64,000 nucleotides of DNA from Opitutales bacterium (GTDB taxonomy: Bacteria > Verrucomicrobiota > Verrucomicrobiia > Opitutales > Oceanipulchritudinaceae): positions 1 through 64,000 of the forward strand of contig JAFIGH010000004.1 in the NCBI GenBank assembly GCA_020831525.1, given 5' to 3'. Position 1 is the stretch's first letter, and every line of letters begins with the position of its first letter. The position numbers and the translations under genes were made by a program. A model generated the notes under the pieces. The model was not told the DNA's origin. It ran no database searches and was given only the letters and a program-made list of their open reading frames with translations. Shown here piece after piece: positions 1 through 7,596 of the stretch.

Positions 1-179
1 CGCCGCTGCACCACACGCGCAACTAGATGATAGACACATACTTCATTAGATACAATTCTTTGTTCTCCCATAACATTTATATTCGATCTTCCGAATTTTA
101 TGTATCTTTGAGAAATTGCAACAACAACAACAGAATTTGCCATAGACACTTTGCCGGGGTCCGGACAGCGTTGGCTGCT
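1..179. other. AT-rich leader region upstream of crcB
   Basis: This stretch is far richer in A and T than the rest of the window and contains a CAACAACAACAACAG run at about 118-132. The reading frame of the following fluoride channel stays open through it, but the residues encoded before the GTG at 180 (many Asn, Tyr and Cys) do not look like a channel N-terminus. I therefore treat it as untranslated. I could not recognise the conserved core of a fluoride riboswitch, nor a convincing -35/-10 pair. Confidence 0.4.
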
Positions 180-578
180 GTGGACGTGGGAGAATGGCAT
201 ACCCAGCTTTTGCTGGTTCTTCCCGGTGGTGCGCTGGGCGGAATGGCGCGATATATCTTGTCCGAATGGACGGCGCGACGGAGCGGAGGTCATCGTCCCT
301 ACGGCACACTTGCTGTAAACCTATCCGGTGCCTTCGCCATCGGGGTTACCGCAGCTCTGCCCTGGAGCGCGCTATCTTCAGCCCACGAAGCGTTCGCACA
401 CGGTTTCCTGTTGCACGGATTTCTGGGCGGTTACACCACGGTTTCCACATTCTCCGCACAGACACTATATCTGATGCAGAACGGCGCCTTCCGAATCGGT
501 GTCGCGAATCTCCTTGCTTCCGGCACACTCTGCATCGCGGCCGCATTCGCGGGAGGGCTCGTGGCCCGACTCATTTGA
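180..578 (+). CDS. crcB: Fluoride efflux channel CrcB/Fluc, copy 1
   Basis: The product exports fluoride passively as a dual-topology dimeric channel in the inner membrane. From the GTG start at 180 it has 132 residues, the usual size for the family, with four hydrophobic segments. Family motifs are visible in order: GGALGGMARY near the N-terminus, GTLAVNLSG with the pore-lining Asn, and GFLGGYTTVSTFSAQ containing the Thr/Ser-Thr-Phe track. A second GTG lies at 186; an ATG at 27 would add about 50 unlike residues. No good Shine-Dalgarno sequence precedes either GTG, so the start is uncertain. A second homologue begins 26 bases downstream, and the two probably form a heteromeric or redundant pair in one operon. 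Confidence 0.82.
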   Translation: MDVGEWHTQLLLVLPGGALGGMARYILSEWTARRSGGHRPYGTLAVNLSGAFAIGVTAALPWSALSSAHEAFAHGFLLHGFLGGYTTVSTFSAQTLYLMQNGAFRIGVANLLASGTLCIAAAFAGGLVARLI

Positions 579-603
579 CCTCAGGACAAAGCCAGGAATG
601 AAA

Positions 604-1032
604 ATGAGCCAACCTCCCGCCACTCCCGTTCACGCCGTCCTTCCGTGGGTCGCTCTCGGCAGCGCTCTTGGAAGCGGCTGCCGGGTGACCTTGGCCCCAC
701 TCCTTCCCATCACAGATGCCGGTGCCATACCGCTCGGCATACTCACCGTGAACCTCATTGGATCGGCGCTTGCAGGCGTGCTCCTCGCGCTTACCACGAG
801 AGGCCGGCTTTCCGTGCGGGCCGTGCGAACCCGGCACTTTCTGCTGACTGGATTTCTGGGCGGATTCACCACCTTTTCGCTTTTCAGCCTGCAAGCCGTC
901 GAACTCGCGGAAGCCGGGTATCCGACTAACGCTTTTGCCTACGCGCTCCTCACTCTATGCGGCGGACCCGCAGCCGCATGGGCGGGTTTCAAGGCCGCTT
1001 CCCGGCCAGAAAATACCGCCGGAAGCAATTGA
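604..1032 (+). CDS. crcB: Fluoride efflux channel CrcB/Fluc, copy 2
   Basis: This is a 142-residue paralogue of the preceding gene and the probable partner in a two-gene fluoride resistance operon. Visible motifs are GILTVNLIGSALAG with the conserved Asn and GFLGGFTTFSLFSLQ with the Phe box. The first motif has degenerated, with a Val where copy 1 has the Tyr of RY. The ATG at 604 is preferred because AGGA at 594-597 is spaced correctly for it; the ATG at 598 directly abuts that sequence. Four membrane segments are predicted. In organisms with two crcB genes the proteins can be obligate heterodimers; whether that applies here cannot be told from sequence. Confidence 0.85.
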   Translation: MSQPPATPVHAVLPWVALGSALGSGCRVTLAPLLPITDAGAIPLGILTVNLIGSALAGVLLALTTRGRLSVRAVRTRHFLLTGFLGGFTTFSLFSLQAVELAEAGYPTNAFAYALLTLCGGPAAAWAGFKAASRPENTAGSN

Positions 1033-1181
1033 CTATGAATTGCTTAACAGCACACCCCCCGCCACCTTCGGACCCTTCCGCAAAATTCCTTCAGCGGAAA
1101 AGGAAAAAAGGGTTGATTCCATGGATAGCCTCACGTAGCTTTTCCACGTTCATCCACAATGGCTTAACATAAACTTATATC

Positions 1182-1757
1182 ATGAAAACCACTTCAAAAA
1201 TCCTCACCGCCCTCGCAGGCCTCTTCTTATCCGCCAGCATTTTGAGCGCGCAGCTCGGTTCGAGCCCGTCGCCGGGTGACGTCGAGTCCGCCGTGAATGA
1301 CCGTCTGCCCAGCGGAGTTTCCATGGAGACGGCTCAGCCCAACCAGCTTGCCACTGCCCTCGCCGCCGTGTGGAACTGCGAAAACGTCGTCGAGGTCGTC
1401 GACGCCGCCACAGCGGTCAATCCGAGGTCCGCCGTTGCCGTGACGATCGCGGCGACAAAGGACTGCCCCGCCCTTGCCGCGCAGATTGCCGGTGCCGCCG
1501 CCGGCAACGCTCCGGAGCACGCCGTCGGCATTGCACGCGCCGCCGCCTCCCACAGCCCGAACCTCGTGGAGGCCATTGCCGCCGCCATTGCCGCTGCCGC
1601 GCCCGGTGCCAACGCGAGCGACATTCTCGCCTCCGCCCAACAAGGCGCCGCCTCCGCCCTCGCCGGCGCAGGTATCGCCCTCCCGGAACTCGACGATCAT
1701 ATCTTCGACACGGACTTAAACAATCCGTCCCCGAGCAGTAGTATCGGCAGCCCGTAG
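1182..1757 (+). CDS. Secreted alanine-rich helical protein, function unknown
   Basis: The 191-residue product starts with a clear Sec signal peptide (MKTTSKILTALAGLFLSASI, cleavage probably after LSA). The mature part is dominated by Ala, with stretches such as AAAIAAAAPGAN, and is predicted to be almost entirely helical. Segments beginning VVEVVDAATAV, LAAQIAGAAAG and LVEAIAAAIAA look like loosely repeated helices separated by N-P, N-A-P or S-P-N turns. Two Cys residues (in WNCEN and KDCPA) could form a disulfide. The tail SPSSSIGSP is polar. I do not recognise the family. The gene stands alone and is followed by a strong terminator. Confidence 0.65.
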   Translation: MKTTSKILTALAGLFLSASILSAQLGSSPSPGDVESAVNDRLPSGVSMETAQPNQLATALAAVWNCENVVEVVDAATAVNPRSAVAVTIAATKDCPALAAQIAGAAAGNAPEHAVGIARAAASHSPNLVEAIAAAIAAAAPGANASDILASAQQGAASALAGAGIALPELDDHIFDTDLNNPSPSSSIGSP

Positions 1758-1793
1758 ATAATCCGGAGCGCTGCGGCTACGCCAAACCCTTCC

Positions 1794-1823
1794 AAACCAC
1801 CGCATGAGCGCGGTGGTTTTTTT
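1794..1823 (+). terminator. Intrinsic terminator
   Basis: A perfect 10-bp stem, AAACCACCGC at 1794-1803 pairing with GCGGTGGTTT at 1810-1819, has a six-base loop and runs into a T tract to 1823. It ends transcription of the secreted Ala-rich gene and insulates rplU. Confidence 0.9.
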
Positions 1824-1891
1824 ATTCTCGGATTTCAGGAAATCGTGCTTGCACACCGCATCGCGAATCCCTTTGTTGAATGGCTTTTGCC

Positions 1892-2206
1892 ATGAAAGCG
1901 GTCATCAAGACACAAGGAAGACAATTTACGGTGAAGGAGGGGGACGTCCTCTTCGTCAATCGATTCAAAGACTCCAACGCGGGCGACACGGTGTCCATTG
2001 ACACGGTCCTTGCTCTGGGCGAGGGGGAAGGCATGACCATCGGCTCTCCGACAGTGGAGGGTGCCAGCGTCGCCGCCACAATCCTCGAAAACAAACGGGG
2101 CAAGAAGATCACTGTGATCAAGAAGAAGCGACGCAAAGGCTACCGCATCAAGCAGGGACACCGGCAGGAGCTGTCAGTGATCAAGATCGACTCTATCCAA
2201 TCCTAA
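1892..2206 (+). CDS. rplU: 50S ribosomal protein L21 (bL21)
   Basis: This is a 23S rRNA-binding protein of the large subunit. The start [14 protein letters not shown] aligns with the family start (M-x-A-V-I-K-T-G-G-K-Q), so the ATG at 1892 is chosen over the in-frame ATG at 1880. The C-terminal part [20 protein letters not shown] is the expected basic loop and GHRQ motif. Its 104 residues are normal length. It sits directly upstream of rpmA, the standard rplU-rpmA order, and the pair lies between two intrinsic terminators, indicating a self-contained transcription unit. Confidence 0.97.
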   Translation: MKAVIKTQGRQFTVKEGDVLFVNRFKDSNAGDTVSIDTVLALGEGEGMTIGSPTVEGASVAATILENKRGKKITVIKKKRRKGYRIKQGHRQELSVIKIDSIQS

Positions 2207-2228
2207 TTTTCAGTAACAGAGGTAAGCA

Positions 2229-2477
2229 ATGGCCCATAAGAAAGGACAAGGAACGAGCAAGAACGGTCGTGACAGCCACGCCAAGCGGCTCGGCGTGAAG
2301 CGCTACGACGGTCAGGAAGTCCTCGCCGGGACGATCCTCATCCGCCAGCGGGGCACGCGTTTTCACGCGGGCAACAACGTCGGCATGGGGCGGGACCACA
2401 CCCTCTTCGCCCTGAGGGACGGGCATGTGAAGTGGGATGCCGCACACCGTCAGGTACATGTGCGGGTGCCCGCCTAA
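2229..2477 (+). CDS. rpmA: 50S ribosomal protein L27 (bL27)
   Basis: This small basic large-subunit protein has an N-terminal tail that reaches the peptidyl-transferase centre. The sequence begins [16 protein letters not shown] and contains the family signature GxRxHAGxNVGxGRDHTL. The product has 82 residues. The start is supported by AGAGGT at 2218-2223 upstream of the ATG. There is no N-terminal extension of the Firmicutes type that needs proteolytic removal. It is the second gene of the rplU operon and is followed by a terminator. Confidence 0.97.
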   Translation: MAHKKGQGTSKNGRDSHAKRLGVKRYDGQEVLAGTILIRQRGTRFHAGNNVGMGRDHTLFALRDGHVKWDAAHRQVHVRVPA

Positions 2478-2501
2478 GCTCCATATTTCAACTTTTTCTT
2501 C

Positions 2502-2530
2502 ATCCGCCGGTTCTCCGGCGGATTTTTTTT
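2502..2530 (+). terminator. Intrinsic terminator after rpmA
   Basis: The 9-bp stem ATCCGCCGG (2502-2510) pairs with CCGGCGGAT (2515-2523) around a TTCT loop and is followed by eight T residues. It ends the rplU-rpmA unit. Confidence 0.92.
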
Positions 2531-2587
2531 GCCCGGGCGGAATCCCTTGCTTAACAAAACCATCCTGCGATCACTGCCTGCACAACC

Positions 2588-3007
2588 ATGGCCGAAAACT
2601 CCGACCCCGATCCGCCCCGATCCCGACCGCCTTCGGGGGAACTTGAGGGCCTCCGCGCCCAGCGTTCCCTGATAGCGGAACACCTTGCCTGGCTCGACGA
2701 ACGGATCGCAGCCCTGGAGCGCGGAGACACGTCAACGGCGAACCCACCCGGAGCGGGAGAAACGACGGCACCCCGGCCCGCGCCGGCGGAGATTTCCTCC
2801 CCGGCAAAAGCACCGCCCGTTGGACGACAGGCGGTCGCCGACACCGTTCCGGATCCGCTCCTCAAGGAGTTCGCGAACTCCGATCGCGCCCGCGCCGCCG
2901 GACGGCAGAATGCCCGGTCCATCCAGGCGGGCTGTATTATCATGGGGGTGATAGCGGTCGTTGCCTTCCTGACCCTTTTTTTTGTGATCCCCTATTTTAT
3001 CTTTTGA
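2588..3007 (+). CDS. Small membrane-anchored protein, function unknown
   Basis: The 139-residue product has a hydrophilic N-terminal region rich in Pro, Glu and Arg, with a predicted short helix around residues 18-40 (the LEGLRAQRSLIAEHLAWLDE region). A Pro/Ala-rich linker follows, then a single hydrophobic segment at the very C-terminus (GVIAVVAFLTLFFVIPYFIF). This is the layout of a tail-anchored or C-terminally anchored inner-membrane protein with its bulk in the cytoplasm. I do not recognise the family. The ATG has no clear Shine-Dalgarno sequence. It is convergent with ptsI; nothing in its surroundings suggests a function. Confidence 0.6.
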   Translation: MAENSDPDPPRSRPPSGELEGLRAQRSLIAEHLAWLDERIAALERGDTSTANPPGAGETTAPRPAPAEISSPAKAPPVGRQAVADTVPDPLLKEFANSDRARAAGRQNARSIQAGCIIMGVIAVVAFLTLFFVIPYFIF

Positions 3008-3068
3008 CCCCGGCAAACACCATCGTCGCGGGCAGCGTCCGGCTGCGTCCGGCTACCCTTCGCTTCGC

Positions 3069-4859
3069 TCACGGTTGCTGGAAGTGCGGAAAATCCAGGC
3101 CCATGACCTCCTCCTGAAACTCGCGGAGCAAACGTTCGATAACTTTGGGTTCACGGGCGGCAACCACCTTCTGCGCCAAATCCTCGGCGTCAGCCAGTTT
3201 CATGCGCCGCACAAGGTATTTGATTTCCGGCAGCACATTCCATGTGAGGCTCAGTTCCGAGGCTCCGAGACCGAACAGCAAGCCCGCGTAAAGCGGGTCG
3301 CCGGCCATCTCCCCGCATACACTCACAGGGATTTTCCGCGCGCGGCCGGCCTCGAAGATAAAGTTGAGCGCGCGCATGACCGCGGGGTGGTTCGGCTCGT
3401 AGAGGTGTGCGATGCGGTCGTTCACCCGGTCAACGGCGAGGAGGTACTGTATAAGATCGTTCGTTCCGATACTGAAAAAGTCGCTGTGCTCGGCAAGGAG
3501 GTCGGTAATGACGGCGGCACTGGGAATCTCGATCATCGCCCCCCGCCGGATCCCTTTATCATAGGCGTGCCCCTCCCGCTTCAGCTCTTCCTTGCACTCC
3601 TCCAGCAGTTCATTGGCCGCCACAACCTCCTCGCAACTGGAGATCATCGGGTAGAGTACCTTCACCTTGCCGAATGCGCTGGCCCGCAGGATTGCCCGCA
3701 ACTGCTTCTTGAAAACTTCGGGGTGCTCAAGGCAGAACCGTATGGCGCGGAAGCCCATAAACGGATTCGCCTCGCGGTAGTCGGCCATGCTCCCGTGCGG
3801 GTTCTTGTCGCCGCCGAGATCCAACGTCCGGATGGTCACAGGGCGCGGGTTGAAACGCTCAACGACACTCTTGTAGGCCTCGAACTGCACTTCTTCGGAG
3901 GGATAGCCCGCCACGCGCAGGAATAGCCACTCCGTGCGGAAGAGCCCCACGCCGTCGGCCCCGCTCTTCTCAAAGACCGAGGCGGGCTCGTTGCCCTCGA
4001 TGTTCAGCAGGATGCTCAGGGAGCGCTCGTCGCGGGTCACCGCGGGCAGATTTTTCGCCGCCTTGAAGCGCTTCTCGATGGCCTGCCGGGCCGATTTGAT
4101 CTCTCCGTAGCGGAAGAGACTGCTTTCCGAAGGGTTTACAATGACGATACCGTCGAAGCCATCGACGAGAACCTTGTCCCCGGGCCGGAGTTCGGAAGAG
4201 AGGTCGTGCAGCCCCACGACACAGGGCACGTTGAGCGACCGTGCCATGATGACGGTGTGGCTCGTGCGGCTGCCGAGGTCGGTGATGATGCCGCGCACCC
4301 GGTTTGAGCCGAGGTTGGCGGCGTCGGACGGGGTGATGTCACGCGCCGCGAGGATGCTCTCCTGGCTCATTTTGCTTAGGTCCGGATCCTTCCGGCCGAG
4401 CAAGTTCTTGAGCAGGCGCTGGGTCACGTCGCGGATGTCCGAGACGCGCTCTTTGATGTAGGCATCATCGATGTGCGAGAAAGCCTCGATATAGCGCTCC
4501 GCAACCCGCTGAAGGCAGTATTCGATGTTGTAGCCCGACTCCGCAACCTCGCGCACGGTGTCTTCGATCAAAGCACGGTCCTCAAGGACGAGGAGGTGCG
4601 CGTCGAAAATGCTCGCTTCGTCCTCGCCGAGTTTCTCTTCGATCTCCGCGCGGATGACACCAATCTGGCGGCGCGTCTCCATGAGCCCCTGCTCAAAGCG
4701 GGCGATCTCGTCCTCCCTTTCTTCGGGCGGCACCTCACGACGCGGGACCTCAAGGTCCTGCTTGAGGTGTATAAACACCGGACCGTGAGCGACTCCGGGA
4801 GAAGCGGCTATCCCCTTGAACACTTTCTCCCGGGCGGAGGATGTCGGGGTCTCAGGCAT
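3069..4859 (-). CDS. ptsI: Phosphoenolpyruvate-protein phosphotransferase (PTS enzyme I)
   Basis: Enzyme I transfers phosphate from PEP to HPr at the head of the PTS cascade in the cytoplasm. At 596 residues the protein is full length. The phospho-His motif GSRTSHTVIMARS places the active His at residue 201. The C-terminal PEP-binding barrel carries GVGLFRTEWLF, GTNDLIQYLLAVDR and VSVCGEMAGDP with the catalytic Cys. The N-terminal helical HPr-binding domain is present. No HPr, HPr kinase or EII component gene lies nearby, so the partners must be elsewhere; in Verrucomicrobiota PTS genes are often scattered and may be regulatory. Confidence 0.95.
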   Translation of the reverse strand: MPETPTSSAREKVFKGIAASPGVAHGPVFIHLKQDLEVPRREVPPEEREDEIARFEQGLMETRRQIGVIRAEIEEKLGEDEASIFDAHLLVLEDRALIEDTVREVAESGYNIEYCLQRVAERYIEAFSHIDDAYIKERVSDIRDVTQRLLKNLLGRKDPDLSKMSQESILAARDITPSDAANLGSNRVRGIITDLGSRTSHTVIMARSLNVPCVVGLHDLSSELRPGDKVLVDGFDGIVIVNPSESSLFRYGEIKSARQAIEKRFKAAKNLPAVTRDERSLSILLNIEGNEPASVFEKSGADGVGLFRTEWLFLRVAGYPSEEVQFEAYKSVVERFNPRPVTIRTLDLGGDKNPHGSMADYREANPFMGFRAIRFCLEHPEVFKKQLRAILRASAFGKVKVLYPMISSCEEVVAANELLEECKEELKREGHAYDKGIRRGAMIEIPSAAVITDLLAEHSDFFSIGTNDLIQYLLAVDRVNDRIAHLYEPNHPAVMRALNFIFEAGRARKIPVSVCGEMAGDPLYAGLLFGLGASELSLTWNVLPEIKYLVRRMKLADAEDLAQKVVAAREPKVIERLLREFQEEVMGLDFPHFQQP

Positions 4860-4997
4860 CAGTCATAGGGTCTGCAAAAGAGAATGAATCGTGCTGCTAT
4901 TCTTAAAGAAGCAAGGCACACAAGTCCCCAATGGCAAGCACGGATTACGTCGCAGGAGGCTCGCTTCGCCGCGGCTTCTATGCTCGCATGCCACGCC

Positions 4998-6401
4998 ATG
5001 AATCTGGAAACCGCTTTCTTCGCCATCCTCCTCATTGCCGTGCTTCTCCTCGCAGGCAAATGGACGCGCCGCCGGGTCCGCCTGCTGCAGCGGCTCTTCC
5101 TGCCGAGTTCCATCGTTGCGGGGGTGTTCGCGCTCTTGCTCGGGCCGCAGGTGCTCGGACGCTTTGCCGGGGAAGACTCCGGTTGGGCACATGGCCTGTG
5201 GACACCCTCCGTCATCGAGGTTTGGTCGTCTCTTCCGGGCATACTCATCAACGTCGTCTTCGCAGCGCTATTTCTCGGCAAAGGCATTCCCTCGCTGCGC
5301 GCAATCTGGCGCAGCGCCGGGCCAATGGTGGCACACGGTCAGACGCTCGCATGGGGGCAGTACGTCGTCGGCCTCGGTCTTGTGCTTGTCATGCTCTCCC
5401 CGCTCTGGGGCATCAATCCGATGGCGGGCGCACTCATCGAGATCGGTTTCGAAGGCGGCCACGGGACGGCGGCGGGCCTCGGCGACACCTTCCGCGAACT
5501 GGGCTTCGAGGACGGCGCCGACCTTGCCCTCGGGCTCGCGACGGTGGGCGTCGTCATGGGCGTGATTCTCGGAACCGTCGCTATCAACTGGGCCGTTTGG
5601 AAAGGGCACATCGAGCGTCCCGACCGGTCCGCCGAGGATGACGAAGAACTGGCCGAGCACGAAAACCGCGAGCCTCCCGTCGACACGCGCTTCACCGACC
5701 GGTCCATCGAGCCGCTTTCCATCCATCTCGGCTTTGTGGGTGTCTCCATTGCCCTCGGGTGGCTCCTTCTCCAGGGAATGGTGCGGCTGGAGTCCGTCCT
5801 CCTTGTGCCCCTCGGCTGGCCGGAGCTGCTGCGCCACATTCCGCTCTTTCCCCTCGCCATGATCGGCGGCGTGATTGTGCAGATCCTCGGCGGGCGCCTC
5901 GGATACGCAAAGCTCATCGACCGCGACCTCATGAACCGTATATCGGGCACGGCACTCGATCTCCTCATTGTCGCCGCGCTGGGCGCGCTGTCCCTCGAGG
6001 CTATCGGCGCCCATGCCGGGCCGTTTGCGGTGCTTGCAATCGGGGGAATCACATGGAACCTCTTCGGATTCTTCGTCCTCGCCCGGCTCATGTTTCCGCG
6101 CGACTGGGCGCCCAACGGCCTTGCCAACTTCGGGCAAGGCATGGGAATGACCGTCATCGGGCTGCTCCTTGTACGCATGAGCGATCCGCACAACCGCTCC
6201 GGGGCGATGGAGGCCTTTGGTTACAAGCAACTCCTCTTCGAACCGGTCGTGGGCGGCGGGCTCTTCACCGCCGCGTCACTACCGCTCATCTACCAGTTCG
6301 GTGCCGGGCCGGTGTTCATCGGTGTCACCCTGGTCATGGCGGGATGGCTGATTTTCGGCCTCTGGAAATTCGGCCCGTCCCGGGCGGACGGAAGCGCGTA
6401 G
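4998..6401 (+). CDS. gltS: Sodium:glutamate symporter family transporter (GltS-like)
   Basis: This is a polytopic inner-membrane carrier of the ESS/GltS family, which takes up glutamate with sodium; the exact substrate here is not certain. Matching features are LPSSIVAGVFALLLGP in the first half and IGFEGGHGTAAGLGDTF, equivalent to the GGHGT re-entrant motif. The second half has the matching NFGQGMGMTVIGLL. The 467 residues are longer than E. coli GltS because of a charged cytoplasmic insert after the fifth or sixth helix (RSAEDDEELAEHENREPP). The ATG at 4998 gives the start MNLETAFFAILL; in-frame ATGs at 4884 and 4980 would add polar residues ahead of the first helix. It is divergent from ptsI. 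Confidence 0.78.
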   Translation: MNLETAFFAILLIAVLLLAGKWTRRRVRLLQRLFLPSSIVAGVFALLLGPQVLGRFAGEDSGWAHGLWTPSVIEVWSSLPGILINVVFAALFLGKGIPSLRAIWRSAGPMVAHGQTLAWGQYVVGLGLVLVMLSPLWGINPMAGALIEIGFEGGHGTAAGLGDTFRELGFEDGADLALGLATVGVVMGVILGTVAINWAVWKGHIERPDRSAEDDEELAEHENREPPVDTRFTDRSIEPLSIHLGFVGVSIALGWLLLQGMVRLESVLLVPLGWPELLRHIPLFPLAMIGGVIVQILGGRLGYAKLIDRDLMNRISGTALDLLIVAALGALSLEAIGAHAGPFAVLAIGGITWNLFGFFVLARLMFPRDWAPNGLANFGQGMGMTVIGLLLVRMSDPHNRSGAMEAFGYKQLLFEPVVGGGLFTAASLPLIYQFGAGPVFIGVTLVMAGWLIFGLWKFGPSRADGSA

Positions 6402-6460
6402 AACCGCCGATCCATCTTGCCAGCGGGAACAATCGCGGTGACAATTCCTCCAATAATAGG

Positions 6461-7042
6461 ATGAACCGCGCCTTACCGATGATTCGAATGCTCTTTTCCG
6501 CCGCGCTATTCGCCGCGGCGCCTCTACAGGCGGTGACCCTTGTCGAGAACTCCCCGTTCATCCCGTCGGGCTTCCAACCGCCGGAGGAGCGTCGTCAGGC
6601 ACCGGAACGCCCCACGCCGCAGCCCACACGCAACCTCGAGTTCCGCGGCGTCTACGAACTCGACGGCGTGCTGCACATCAATGTGCACGACCGCAGCCAA
6701 AACAAAGGCGAATGGGTGAAAATCAACGACACCTCGGCCGGATTTTTTGTCACCGCTTTCTCCCTCGAAAAAGACACGATTACCTTGGAAGTCGACGGCC
6801 AGACAACGGAGCTGACCCTTTCCTCGACCCAGCGTGCTCCCGCCGCTCCACAACCGCAGCCGACCGTCGCCGCCGGACCCCAACGCCCCGGCACCGGAGA
6901 TCAAGCGACCGCGCGCAGACGGGTCGTCACACCTCCGCAACCGCAGTCCCAGTCCCAGTCCCAAGCCCAATCGGGAAGCGGTTCGGCGGACACGCCCGAA
7001 GTCCGCCGCCCGGTGCGCCGGGTCGTCGTGCCACGCCGCTGA
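6461..7042 (+). CDS. Exported protein with beta domain and Pro/Gln-rich tail, function unknown
   Basis: The 193-residue product begins with a signal peptide (hydrophobic core MLFSAALFAAAPLQA). Residues of about 50-115 look like a small all-beta domain: NLEFRGVYELDG, LHINVHDRSQNKGEWVKIND, FFVTAFSLEKDTITLEV. This resembles the periplasmic domain of secretion or pilus assembly proteins of the GspC/PilP kind, but only in pattern and not enough to assign it. The C-terminal third is low complexity with Pro, Gln and Arg and ends in RRVVVPRR. ATGs at 6461, 6479 and 6488 are all possible starts; I use 6461, although the AGG before it is too close to be an ideal ribosome site. Confidence 0.6.
   Translation: MNRALPMIRMLFSAALFAAAPLQAVTLVENSPFIPSGFQPPEERRQAPERPTPQPTRNLEFRGVYELDGVLHINVHDRSQNKGEWVKINDTSAGFFVTAFSLEKDTITLEVDGQTTELTLSSTQRAPAAPQPQPTVAAGPQRPGTGDQATARRRVVTPPQPQSQSQSQAQSGSGSADTPEVRRPVRRVVVPRR
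6944..6967 (+). repeat. CAGTCC hexanucleotide repeat in coding sequence
   Basis: Three exact CAGTCC units (6944-6961) are followed by CAAGCC and CAATCG. They encode the Gln-Ser run QSQSQSQAQ in the tail of the exported beta-domain protein. Being a multiple of three, unit gain or loss would change linker length without a frameshift. Confidence 0.8.
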
Positions 7043-7052
7043 GAACGGCCCT

Positions 7053-7067
7053 GCCCCGTAGCGGGGC
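7053..7067. terminator. Possible bidirectional hairpin between convergent genes
   Basis: GCCCCG at 7053-7058 pairs with CGGGGC at 7062-7067 around a three-base loop, in the 28 bases between two convergent genes. There is no T tract on either side, so intrinsic termination is uncertain. Confidence 0.35.
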
Positions 7068-7070
7068 GGA

Positions 7071-7478
7071 TCAATCGCGCGCCGTGAGCGGGCTCTTGTT
7101 TTCGAGGATCTCCACCTCGTAACCGTCAGGATCGGTGAGAAACGCCATCTTTGTGCCGCCTGAAGTGAATTTGTCGCGCCACTCGCCGGGCCAGATGTCA
7201 AATCCGTCTTTCTCCAGTTTGTCGCAGTATTCCACGATGTCATCGACACCAATACAAGTGTGCATGAGATCCTCCGGAAACTCCACCTTGAAGTCGGGCG
7301 AGTAGCAGAGTTCGAGCATGGCTTCGTTGGCGGGGATTTCGAGGTGGACGATCTGGTTGCCCGCGGGCGACTTGTCGTTGCGCTTGTGGACACGGTAGCC
7401 GCAAGCCTTGGAGTACCATTCGATGGAGCGCTCAAGGTCGCTCACACGGATTCGGGTGTGCAGGAATTTTATCGGCAT
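7071..7478 (-). CDS. Glyoxalase I-like VOC-fold protein (lactoylglutathione lyase family)
   Basis: This is a single 135-residue vicinal oxygen chelate protein with two beta-alpha-beta-beta-beta halves. The start MPIKFLHTRIRVSDLERSIEWY carries the first metal-ligand His and the LxxSIxFY helix. Later come HLEIPANEAMLELCY with a metal Glu, LMHTCIGVDDI with the second His, and MAFLTDPDGYEVEILEN with the final Glu. This set of four ligands fits glyoxalase I, which turns the methylglyoxal-glutathione hemithioacetal into lactoylglutathione. Substrate assignment from sequence alone is tentative. The ORF could also start at a GTG nine bases upstream. Confidence 0.8.
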   Translation of the reverse strand: MPIKFLHTRIRVSDLERSIEWYSKACGYRVHKRNDKSPAGNQIVHLEIPANEAMLELCYSPDFKVEFPEDLMHTCIGVDDIVEYCDKLEKDGFDIWPGEWRDKFTSGGTKMAFLTDPDGYEVEILENKSPLTARD

Positions 7479-7596
7479 AGACAACACACGCTACGCAACC
7501 GCCCGTCCCGCGCAAACCTTTGCCGTCATCGGCGGGTGAAAATGCGCGTTACGGCATTGACGCACGGGTCCGGATGAGGGCACAAAGCAGTCCGCA

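Noticed and set aside
1-179. A possible fluoride riboswitch before the crcB genes
   Set aside because: I looked for the conserved GGNGAUGG-like core and the pseudoknot partners and could not find them; a covariance-model search would be decisive.
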